Positions 22,708 to 32,944 of a stretch of DNA of 34,951 nt are shown piece by piece. The notes beneath the pieces were generated by a model. It did not search any database, was not told where the DNA came from, and saw nothing but the letters and a program-made list of their open reading frames with translations. This DNA is from Bacillota bacterium. Lineage in GTDB: Bacteria > Bacillota > SHA-98 > UBA4971. Every line of letters starts with the position of its first letter. Positions within the stretch are counted from its first letter, which is position 1. Location: the NCBI GenBank assembly GCA_014360195.1, contig JACIXY010000028.1:1-34951 (forward strand), read 5' to 3'. The translations under genes and the position numbers were made by a program.

Positions 22708-23565
22708 TCACCGGCTGTCAAGGGACTTCAGAAACTCTGCAAGCTTCTCCGCCTCACCCTCCTTCATCTTGTAGGTGTGCTTCTCCTCGGGGAACTTGAG
22801 TTCCCTCACGTCGCGAATGTACTCAGCTATGGCAGCCGTGATGATCTCAGCGAGGTTCGCATATTTCTTCACGAACTTGGGCGTAAACGCCTCCACAAGC
22901 CCGAGCATGTCGCCGTTTATGAGGAGCTGGCCGTCGCAGTGTATCCCCGCGCCGATACTAAGGACCGGGATGGTAAGCCTCTTCGTTATCGCCTCGCCCA
23001 CCTCCGGTGGAATGGCCTCGAGGAGTATGGCGAACGCTCCCGCTTCCTGGATGGCGATGGCGTCGAGGATGAGTTCGCGCGCGGCCTCAGCCGTGCGCCC
23101 CTGGGCCTTGAACCCACCGAGCTGGCCCGAGCTTTGGGGGGTCAGGCCGATGTGGCCCATTACCGGAATGCCGGCGTCCACGATGGCTTTTATCTGGTTT
23201 ATGACCCTTCTCCCGCCCTCCAGCTTAATGGCATCCATCTGGGCTTCTTTCAAGAACCGCCCGGCGTTCTCGACGGCCTTCTCCACCGACGACTGGTACG
23301 ACATGAAGGGCATATCGCCGATGACAAACGTATTCGGCGCGCCCCTCCGCACAGCACGGCTGTGGATGATCATCTCGTCCATGGTGACAGGAACCGTGCC
23401 GGGAAGCCCGTACACGACCATCCCCAGCGAGTCGCCGACGAGAAGCATGTCGATGCCTGCCTTCTCAGCGAACGACGCGATGGGATAGTCGTACGCCGTA
23501 AGAAACGTGATCTTTTCCCCTTTTCGCTTCATGTCCAGGAAGTCGAGAACAGTCTTCTTCGCCAT
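22708..23565 (-). CDS. panB: 3-methyl-2-oxobutanoate hydroxymethyltransferase
   Basis: PanB adds a one-carbon unit from methylenetetrahydrofolate to 2-oxoisovalerate, giving ketopantoate, the first committed step to pantothenate and CoA. Family blocks are ITFLTAYDYPIA, GDSLGMVVYG, VTMDEMIIHSRAVRRGAPN, GDMPFMSY, GHIGLTPQS, LLEAIP and IGAG, including the metal-binding aspartates. Length is 285 residues. The ATG at 23565 follows GGGAGGGG. panC and panD are not in the window. Its nearest partner is the uncharacterised TIM-barrel gene. Annotation is secure by motif, though a paralogous ketopantoate-type enzyme is conceivable. Confidence 0.92.
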   Translation of the reverse strand: MAKKTVLDFLDMKRKGEKITFLTAYDYPIASFAEKAGIDMLLVGDSLGMVVYGLPGTVPVTMDEMIIHSRAVRRGAPNTFVIGDMPFMSYQSSVEKAVENAGRFLKEAQMDAIKLEGGRRVINQIKAIVDAGIPVMGHIGLTPQSSGQLGGFKAQGRTAEAARELILDAIAIQEAGAFAILLEAIPPEVGEAITKRLTIPVLSIGAGIHCDGQLLINGDMLGLVEAFTPKFVKKYANLAEIITAAIAEYIRDVRELKFPEEKHTYKMKEGEAEKLAEFLKSLDSR

Positions 23566-23610
23566 CGGAAATCCCCTCCCTTTGCCTGCTAGCTGCCGGG
23601 CATTCTTGCC

Positions 23611-24588
23611 TCACCAGACCAGCTTTATGTCGTCGAGCAAGGTGGTCCACGCCCATCCTGAGCATTCGAACCTCAAGGATTTGAGGAGCGCCGGCCTCGG
23701 AACGAGCGTGCTCAGGTTGTAAGACCTGGATGTCCACCTCCCGAGCTCCACGAACTCTGCGAAGCTGTCGACACCGCCATCCGAAGGCAGGTGGAAATAG
23801 TAGGCTCTCACGAACGAATGCTCGACACCGTCTCTGTCAAGGTAGGTCAAGATGACCTTCAGGGGGTAGGTCGAGCCCGTCGTGTACTCCTTCAGCGTAT
23901 AATCGTCAAGCCGCATGTCGAATGACAGGAACACCAGGCCGAACGCGGGCAACTCCGCATCGATCCGCTGCTCGAGCGAGCACGAGCCCATCTCGAACGT
24001 GGGCGGCCGCGAGATCTTGAGTACGTGCTTGCGCTCCCCCTCGGCCACGACAGACCACGACGCGGCTCGCGCCCCCCCGGCCTCGTCATGTTTCCAGGTC
24101 CAGCCCGTAAGATCGCCTGTGGCAAAACCGCCGTTCGAAGGCACCGCGACGGGCGCGGGGGGACTCTTGGCTGTCGTGAAAGACCACGAGTAGTCTTGCT
24201 GCATCTCAGTGCCCTGGGAGTCTCTCGCGCTTCTGCTCACCACCACCTTGTAGGTGGTGGAGTAACGGAGAGGCTTGGCCGGAACTATGACCATGATCGC
24301 CCTGTTGTTGAGGAACTGCCAGCTCGACGGATAGACAAGTTGAGGTGCCGGAGAGATCGTGACCGACTGGATGGCTGCGGTCTCGTCCATGGGCTCGCTG
24401 AAAACGATGTGGATGGCAGTATCCACCGGAACGTGCTGCATGCCGTCGGACGGATACACCTGCACGACCCTCGGAGGCTCCGGCCGAGGAGCAGCATCTC
24501 CGGCGAGCAGGCTCCCGCCGCATGTCAGGGTCAGAAGGAGCATAAGCAGACAAACGGTCGCTGCTGGAAATCTAACGGACCTTAGCAT
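23611..24588 (-). CDS. Secreted protein with bacterial Ig-like domain
   Basis: This is a 325-residue exported protein. Residues 1-31 form a signal peptide (hydrophobic core VCLLMLLLTLTC); no proper lipobox is seen. A Big_5-type Ig-like domain covers about 38-142 (VVQVYPSDGMQHVPVDTAI, IVFSEPMDE, YSWSFTTAKSP). The rest (150-325) is rich in aromatic residues and beta strands and resembles carbohydrate-binding or jelly-roll modules, beginning NGGFATGDLTGW. The ATG at 24588 follows GAGGAGG. It probably works at the cell surface; no ligand or enzyme activity can be inferred. It is 45 bases upstream of panB, but a functional link is not evident. Confidence 0.8.
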   Translation of the reverse strand: MLRSVRFPAATVCLLMLLLTLTCGGSLLAGDAAPRPEPPRVVQVYPSDGMQHVPVDTAIHIVFSEPMDETAAIQSVTISPAPQLVYPSSWQFLNNRAIMVIVPAKPLRYSTTYKVVVSRSARDSQGTEMQQDYSWSFTTAKSPPAPVAVPSNGGFATGDLTGWTWKHDEAGGARAASWSVVAEGERKHVLKISRPPTFEMGSCSLEQRIDAELPAFGLVFLSFDMRLDDYTLKEYTTGSTYPLKVILTYLDRDGVEHSFVRAYYFHLPSDGGVDSFAEFVELGRWTSRSYNLSTLVPRPALLKSLRFECSGWAWTTLLDDIKLVW

Positions 24589-24659
24589 TACGTCGCCTCC
24601 TCGTCTCCGACCTGCACGGTACCAGTCACCTTGCAGGCCCGACGCCTTGTGCACCCCAA

Positions 24660-24679
24660 GCCGGGGGCTTGCCCCCGGC
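24660..24679. terminator. GC-rich inverted repeat, terminator-like
   Basis: GCCGGGGGC and GCCCCCGGC form a perfect 9-base inverted repeat between the phosphodiesterase and Ig-like genes. There is no T-run on either strand, so terminator function is uncertain. The rest of the 261-base gap shows nothing. Confidence 0.35.
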
Positions 24680-24849
24680 CCTGCTGTGACTCTGTCCGGC
24701 TCCCCTGATACAGATGAAATTCGCTATCGCGAGGGGATCTCCTCCTCTACGGGCATGTCCCGAGAGGGAGGTCAGGCGGCAAGACTGCCTGCGGTGGTGG
24801 TGAGATGATGATGATCATACCAGGAGGCCCGAATGCATCGCACCCGAAG

Positions 24850-25410
24850 CTACCATCGACACGATGCAAACTCGGCGCGGCTATCGATGTAAAGGATGCG
24901 CACCATGTGATCATCTATGATGGCGACCGTCCCGCGCTTTTCGCGCGTCTTGGGGAGGGCCGGGCTGCCGGGATTGAGGATGATTCCCCCTCCGTTCCCG
25001 AAAGGCCTCTCGATCCCAGGTACATGGGTGTGCCCCGTGACGACCAGGTCCAGTCGATAGCGACGCATGAGATCCACCATGTCGTCGCCCGCTGCGAGGT
25101 GCCCGTGGTGCACCATGATGTACCTACCCTCGACCACGATAAGCGCGTACGGCGCCTGGATCGGCACCTCCAGCACGAGCTGGTCGATGTCGGCGTCGCA
25201 GTTCCCCTTCGCAATGACCAGCCGGCCGTCGTACGCATTGATCGCCTCGGCCAGGTGCCTGGCATCGTGCCCCTCGGGAAGAGGGTTCCTCGGACCGTGG
25301 TACAGCACATCCCCGGCGTGAAGCAGGATATCCACGTCACCAAGCACAGCGAGGGCCTGCTCCCACGCCGCAAGGGAGCCGTGCGTGTCGCTTATCACAC
25401 CAAGCCTCAC
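24850..25410 (-). CDS. YfcE/MJ0936-type metallophosphoesterase
   Basis: This is a 186-residue calcineurin-like phosphodiesterase. The metal-binding motifs appear in order: ISDTHGS (6-12), HAGDVL (31-36), GNCDADID, MVHHGHL and TGHTHVPG. The family hydrolyses phosphodiesters in vitro; physiological substrates are mostly unknown. The GTG at 25410 follows GGGAGGTG. It lies 51 bases after the Nudix gene and probably belongs to the ileS transcript. Confidence 0.92.
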   Translation of the reverse strand: MRLGVISDTHGSLAAWEQALAVLGDVDILLHAGDVLYHGPRNPLPEGHDARHLAEAINAYDGRLVIAKGNCDADIDQLVLEVPIQAPYALIVVEGRYIMVHHGHLAAGDDMVDLMRRYRLDLVVTGHTHVPGIERPFGNGGGIILNPGSPALPKTREKRGTVAIIDDHMVRILYIDSRAEFASCRW

Positions 25411-25461
25411 AAACCGACACCTCCCACACGCAATATGAACCTTCGTGCCACGCGGCGGTCC

Positions 25462-25910
25462 CTACGCGTCCCGCAAGGCCTCCGCTACAGCGCTTCGGAC
25501 GAGCGCACCATCATACTTCAGGAGAGCCACCGCCTCCTGCCACGGTACGAAACACGCAGCGCTGATGCCCTCCTCCCGCTGGGGCGTCGGACCCGCGCCC
25601 TCGCCCGGGCCCCGGCCCACCGTTGCCCCGGCGTCGCGCCCGAGAAACCAGTAGACGACCTTGTCCACAGGCTCCCCCGTGTGGTCTGAAAGGTACGTGT
25701 ACTCGCTCGTGCCAGCCGGTCTCAGGATCTCGGCGCGCACGCCGGTCTCCTCCTCCACCTCGCGCAGAGCCGCCGCCTCGGGAGTCTCGCCGGCCTCAAC
25801 CTTGCCCTTGGGGAGAACCCACTCGCCGAAGCGGTTCTTGATGATGAGCACCTGGTCGCCCCTGAAGACGACGACCCCCGCGCTTACCTCGTGCTTTCGC
25901 CTAGCCTCGT

Positions 25911-25914
<4 letters not shown>
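25462..25914 (-). CDS. Nudix hydrolase
   Basis: This is a 150-residue Nudix protein. The Nudix box GX5EX7REUXEEXGU is complete as GKVEAGETPEAAALREVEEE plus TGV, starting near residue 37. LPKGKVEAGE resembles diadenosine polyphosphate hydrolases, so dinucleotide or nucleotide cleaning is a reasonable guess. The start codon overlaps the ileS stop (ATGA at 25911-25914), so translation is coupled. A glycine-rich insertion (about 95-112) is unusual but short. Confidence 0.9.
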
Positions 25915-29126
<3,212 letters not shown>

Positions 29127-29186
29127 AGCCACGAACCTCCTCTGACGCACCGCTCAAAGATTCCATCAAAACCCCATCACCAGAAG

Positions 29187-29521
29187 CCAAAAGCCTCCCG
29201 TCCCACGACAAGGGACGGGAGGCAAACCTCCCGCGGTACCACCCGGGTTGGCCGCATTGCTTGCGGCCCTCTCGCAGGCACAGGCCGCCTGAAGGTCTCC
29301 CCAGGCGTGCGCATGCCCTGCCTCTATATCGGGAGGCTCCGGCGACGTCTACTCTCAGCCCGCGAAGACCGGGCGATTTCGCGCCGCAACTCAAGGGTGA
29401 TTTTCGGCAGCCACCGAGCCCCGACTTGCACCAGCCTCGGTTCGCTTTACCCCAGAGGCAGCCTACTCTTCCCTCTCATCGTCTTTGCCCCATATTCTAC
29501 TTTTCCCGGCATCGCTTCACC
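29187..29521 (-). promoter_or_regulatory. T-box leader of ileS (isoleucine)
   Basis: The T-box sequence AACCCGGGTGGTACCGCGG (complement of 29231-29249) carries the TGG bulge that pairs with uncharged tRNA. Upstream, ATC at 29399-29401, followed by ACCCTTGAGT, is the expected isoleucine specifier codon, and AGGGAAGAGTAG and GGCTGGTGCAAGTC fit Stem I. Downstream is a terminator GCCTCCCGTCCC/GGGACGGGAGGC (29193-29223) followed by TTTT. GCGGGAGG of the T-box can pair with CCTCCCG of the terminator, giving the antiterminator. Low charged tRNA-Ile should therefore allow read-through into ileS. Confidence 0.93.
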
Positions 29522-29527
29522 GCATTC

Positions 29528-29556
29528 AGTCTACCATAGCAGCACCACCACGTCAA
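29528..29556 (-). promoter_or_regulatory. Sigma-A promoter of ileS
   Basis: TTGACG (29551-29556) and TAGACT (29528-29533) are separated by 17 bases. The -35 box overlaps the stop of the zinc-ribbon gene. Confidence 0.75.
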
Positions 29557-29720
29557 CCGCGGCGCACCGGGCCTTTACGAAGCGGGATCCTTTTGATGAA
29601 CGGCAGCTTCGGGGTCTCATGGGATATGACCTGCGGTCCCGGCAGAAGGCCCTGGCCGCACTTGCTGCACACCTCCGCCCCTTCAGGGTTCATGGTCCCA
29701 CAGTTCGGACACTCGATCAC
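29553..29720 (-). CDS. Small zinc-ribbon protein
   Basis: This is a 55-residue protein with MIECPNCGTMNPEGAEVCSK at the start, that is CxxC-X10-CxxC, a zinc ribbon of the DUF/zinc_ribbon_2 type, followed by a short basic tail. The GTG at 29720 has GGGGGGTGA about eight bases upstream. The open frame extends to 29957 but that part has no conserved features. No function can be given; such ribbons occur in small regulatory or RNA-binding proteins. The stop lies at the ileS promoter. Confidence 0.6.
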   Translation of the reverse strand: MIECPNCGTMNPEGAEVCSKCGQGLLPGPQVISHETPKLPFIKRIPLRKGPVRRG

Positions 29721-30138
29721 CTCGGGCTCACCCCCCCTCGAGTGCGAAAGATGCCGGTCTTCCCCATATATATGCTCCTGAGAGGGCACGGGTACCAGCG
29801 CAAGGCCGTGGCAGTCCCGGCCGGCCTTTCCGTGGCGCATAAAGCCTGCCAGGCCTTGCTTGACCAGCTCATCGAGAGGCGGGCAAGCGGTCTTCGCAGG
29901 ACCAGGATCAGCAAGGCAGGGGTCGGCGCATGCACGTCTTCGCAGCAGCGCCATCAATCTGGCATACTGACACCGCGGTTTTCGTTCAGACGTAGGTGTG
30001 CAATTCTACAGGCAACCAAGCTCGAACCCAAGGAAAGTCTGCGTGGGCTGGCAAGGGTGCGGCCGCCGGGCAAACGGCAATGCAGTGGGCTATGATCTCG
30101 GTTTTAGCGTTGTGCCTCTGCAGATTGTAGGCGTGAGT
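29721..30138. other. Gap between methyltransferase and zinc-ribbon genes
   Basis: I see no supported gene, RNA or repeat in these 418 bases. The open frames on both strands lack start signals and domains. Confidence 0.4.
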
Positions 30139-30774
30139 TCAGGTGAGGCGGCGGCCTACCACTGCCCAGTGCCACGGTGCCGTCTGCCTCCACCTCACAC
30201 CGCATAGACCCGACAGACGGAGGAGCGCGTCCAAATCCCCTACCAGAGGATAATCCTCGTCATCATCCCAATAGCAACCGATGACCTGCCTCGCGTCAGC
30301 GACCGCTTCTGGAGACGCGAACATCACGTCGAGCAGGCAGACGTAACCCTTGGGCTTCAGCACTCGCATGGCTTCCGCACACGCTGCACCTCGCGCTGCT
30401 GGAGGGACTTCGTGGAATGAGAAGCTGGATACGACCACGTCAAACTGTTCGTCGGGATATGGAATGGATTCGAAAGAGCCTTCGGCTAAGGAGAACTCGG
30501 GGTGGTTGAGGTGGCACTTAGCCAGCATCTGCCCGGAGACATCGATACCACATACCCGAGCGCCGCGCTGTGCAAATACGGCGCTGAAGGCCCCTGTGCC
30601 GATCCCGATATCCAGAAGAAGGGCCCCTGCCTCGACAGGAACCATCGCGGCTGCTTCCTTCAGACTATGCTCGTACCCTTCGAGGGGACCGCAAGGCTGC
30701 CGGACGCAATCATCATAAGTAAGAGCCCATTCGTCAAACAGCGAGCGTGTCTCCTCGGGCGATCTCGGCACCAC
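30139..30774 (-). CDS. SAM-dependent methyltransferase, class I
   Basis: This is a 211-residue methyltransferase. Motif I is LLDIGIGTGAFS (about 53-64), followed by VCGIDVSGQMLAKC and FDVVVSSFSFHEV (motif IV region) and AMRVLKPKGYVCLLDV. The layout is that of the UbiE/YrrT group acting on small molecules. The substrate is not predictable. The GTG at 30774 follows AGGAGG; a second GTG follows at once and would shorten the protein by one residue. It is 42 bases after thiN, possibly in the same transcript. Confidence 0.9.
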   Translation of the reverse strand: MVPRSPEETRSLFDEWALTYDDCVRQPCGPLEGYEHSLKEAAAMVPVEAGALLLDIGIGTGAFSAVFAQRGARVCGIDVSGQMLAKCHLNHPEFSLAEGSFESIPYPDEQFDVVVSSFSFHEVPPAARGAACAEAMRVLKPKGYVCLLDVMFASPEAVADARQVIGCYWDDDEDYPLVGDLDALLRLSGLCGVRWRQTAPWHWAVVGRRLT

Positions 30775-30816
30775 GCATTCCTCCTGTAGACGGCGAACCT
30801 CAAACCCGCTCGAGCA

Positions 30817-31542
30817 CTATCTACAGTGCCTGCGGGGCGTATGAATCAGTATCACGTGGCCAGCCTCGACGCGCACCTTACCGACCGGGCCGGTCAGCTC
30901 ATTGCTCACGCCCAGCGTCTCACCCGTATGAAGTTCCCCGCCCCGAAGCCTGTACTTCAGACCCTCCGTGTATACCCCGCGCGCACTGCCTCCTACCGGG
31001 AGAAGCGAGACCCAGTCCCCCGGCTCGCCGGCGATGGTCGCTTCTCCCTGGATGAGCCTGACCGTGGACGTTCCGTCAGTGAGGATGAGGGTTGCGCCGA
31101 GGGACGCGGCCTTTATCGTAAGAAGCACGTTCGCCAGGGTGTGATCGAGCCTGTCTCCGATGGCACCGATAGCCGTAATCTCCCGGGCTCCCCGGGCCAC
31201 AATGTATTCAAGGGCGAGGTCAAGGTCGGTCTTGTCTTTCTCCACGGGATGAGTGACAAACGTGACCCCGGCGTGCCTGAAGCGGGCCACGGTCTCCTCC
31301 TGGGCGGAGTCCAGATCGCCGATGATGACGTCGGGCCGGACACCGAGGCGCGCCGCGTGGGCCGACCCGCCGTCGACGCACACCACCATCTCCCAGTCGC
31401 CGCCGAGGATCGTATCCCTCGCTGCCGAGTCATCGGCGATCCGCCCTCCGGCTATGATGAGCACGCGCCGGGTGGCGCCGACACCCTGTAGCCTTGCGGC
31501 CTCTTGCCTGATAACACGGTTGCCCGTCGTTCCAGCCCTCAA
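30817..31542 (-). CDS. thiN: Thiamine pyrophosphokinase
   Basis: ThiN transfers pyrophosphate from ATP to thiamine, making the active cofactor. Motifs are CVDGGSAHAARLGVRPD, IIGDLDSA (73-80), EKDKTDLDLAL (101-111) and GAIGDRLDHTLAN (126-138), typical of the family. The C-terminal beta domain includes SLLPVGG and SNELTGP. Length is 241 residues with the TTG start at 31542 (GAGGG upstream). The first 25 residues are not conserved, so a later start is possible. No TPP riboswitch is visible. Confidence 0.95.
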   Translation of the reverse strand: MRAGTTGNRVIRQEAARLQGVGATRRVLIIAGGRIADDSAARDTILGGDWEMVVCVDGGSAHAARLGVRPDVIIGDLDSAQEETVARFRHAGVTFVTHPVEKDKTDLDLALEYIVARGAREITAIGAIGDRLDHTLANVLLTIKAASLGATLILTDGTSTVRLIQGEATIAGEPGDWVSLLPVGGSARGVYTEGLKYRLRGGELHTGETLGVSNELTGPVGKVRVEAGHVILIHTPRRHCR

Positions 31543-31601
31543 TTCGGATGCCCTCTCACCACTCGGGATGGTTCTACCACGATGGTTTTGCCGTGATTGT
31601 T

Positions 31602-32411
31602 CTACCGCGCCAGCTCCACCTGGATCATGGTGATGACCTTCGTGTCCTGACCATTGCCTGCGTAGGTCACGATCTCCGACGAATCCAGTTTCACCAGCCT
31701 GCCCGACGCAAGATAGAACGTCCCTGTGCCTATATACGTGTAATCCTTTGAATTCGTCCTGCCCTTTCGGGAGACCTCGTACTTGACCTTGAACGCGTCC
31801 TGCGACCCCACTTTCTCGATCCCTTCGAACCTGTAGGTACGCCTCTCCAGCACGAGGTTGCCGCTGGCAGTGGAGTACAGCTCGTCATTCACCGTCCACG
31901 TCTCGCCTGGGGCGACGGGTCGGTCGGCCAGGATGATCTGGGCAAGCCACAGGGTCTCCACCTGACGCCCGTCCCACGGCCTCAGGCCTTCAGCCTCAAG
32001 GATCCGGCCGGTCTTCTCGACGGTAAGGTAGTAGCGAAAAGGCTCGAGCCTGCGTCCCTCTCTGCCCTCCGGTGTGACGGTGCCGGAGCATATGACGGTC
32101 TGGCGCATTCTGCCGTCACCGGTCGTGGTGCTCTCCACCTGGATCTCTTCCCGGTAGAGGTTGGTCGTGCGCTTCGCCCCGGCGTATATGGTCTCACTGA
32201 TGAGCACCTGGTAGGAGAGGGTTTCGCCCTTCTTGATGTCGTACTGGAGGAGGTACGAGGACGGACCTGCCGCCGCAACGCCCCCTTCAAGGTAGGCAGG
32301 CGCACCGCCGCTTGCGAACACCATGAGAGCACAAACCCCCGCTGCCAGTATCACAAGGTAAACTCTGCGACGCCCACCGGCGGTGAGGCGGCACGGCATG
32401 CTCCTGTACAT
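31602..32411 (-). CDS. Secreted protein of unknown function
   Basis: This is a 269-residue exported protein with a basic N-terminus and hydrophobic segment (about residues 17-35, VYLVILAAGVCALMVFASG). The mature part is beta-rich: YLLQYDIKKGETLSYQVL, TTTGDGRMRQTVICSGTV, PVAPGETWTVNDELY and TFYLASGRLVKLDSS. The pattern resembles lipocalin-like or DUF6263-type beta-barrel domains but I cannot name a family. The ATG at 32411 follows AAGGGGG. It is 59 bases upstream of thiN. No active-site motif is visible. Confidence 0.75.
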   Translation of the reverse strand: MYRSMPCRLTAGGRRRVYLVILAAGVCALMVFASGGAPAYLEGGVAAAGPSSYLLQYDIKKGETLSYQVLISETIYAGAKRTTNLYREEIQVESTTTGDGRMRQTVICSGTVTPEGREGRRLEPFRYYLTVEKTGRILEAEGLRPWDGRQVETLWLAQIILADRPVAPGETWTVNDELYSTASGNLVLERRTYRFEGIEKVGSQDAFKVKYEVSRKGRTNSKDYTYIGTGTFYLASGRLVKLDSSEIVTYAGNGQDTKVITMIQVELAR

Positions 32412-32944
32412 CGTGGTATCCCCCTTTGACGGGCGGCAGACTCATGACGGCCGGGCGGGCGTTCAGCGCCCGGGAACCGGCCTTGCAACAGGCCGAAGAC
32501 AAGACCAAAGCCATGTCTTCCAAGACTCAGATTATACAGTACTTCTCACTGTGTGACGAAACTCCTCTTCCGTCTCCCAGCCAATTCATATCTCGGGATA
32601 AGTATCCCAGGCACCGGTCACGCCCGCTCCTGGGCGTAAGTCTGAGTTCAGGAGACCATTCACGTCTCCCACATTGCGTCAACGCAGCCCGGTTTATTCG
32701 CGCAAAATCGTCGCCGTGGTCGGCCACACTGGCAGCTCCTGGTAAGATTCAGCAGTCTCGTTCAGAGCCACTGGCAGAGTGGCGCAAACGAATGAACTCA
32801 CCCTTGCACGCGCGTACAGAAAGAGGCCCGCATCACTCGATGCGGGCTGCCGCGAGACTCGCAAGGTCCGCGACGTGCGTAGTGAGGTTGGGAGCTGAAA
32901 GCACACTGAACCAGGCATATAGAACCCAGCGCGCGAGGCCCCGG
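32412..32944. other. Gap between hydA and the secreted-protein gene
   Basis: No gene is supported in these 533 bases. It holds the hydA terminator and, on the minus strand, a TATAAT at 32531-32536 that may be the -10 box for the secreted-protein gene, though no good -35 box sits at 17 bases. Short inverted repeats such as GGAGAC/GTCTCC (about 32650) and GCCACT/AGTGGC (about 32768) are present. Confidence 0.5.
32819..32848 (-). terminator. Terminator of the hydrogenase operon
   Basis: On the minus strand GCCCGCATC pairs perfectly with GATGCGGGC over the loop GAGT, followed by CTCTTTCT. It lies about 100 bases past the hydA stop. Confidence 0.75.

Noticed and set aside
22099-23592. Long plus-strand open frame opposite panB and the TIM-barrel gene
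   Set aside because: Antisense to two recognisable genes, with arginine/proline/histidine-rich low-complexity translation and no start signal.
29958-30138. Structured RNA (RNase P or tmRNA-like) in the gap after the methyltransferase gene
   Set aside because: Short GC-rich segments looked suggestive but no conserved core or paired ends could be identified.
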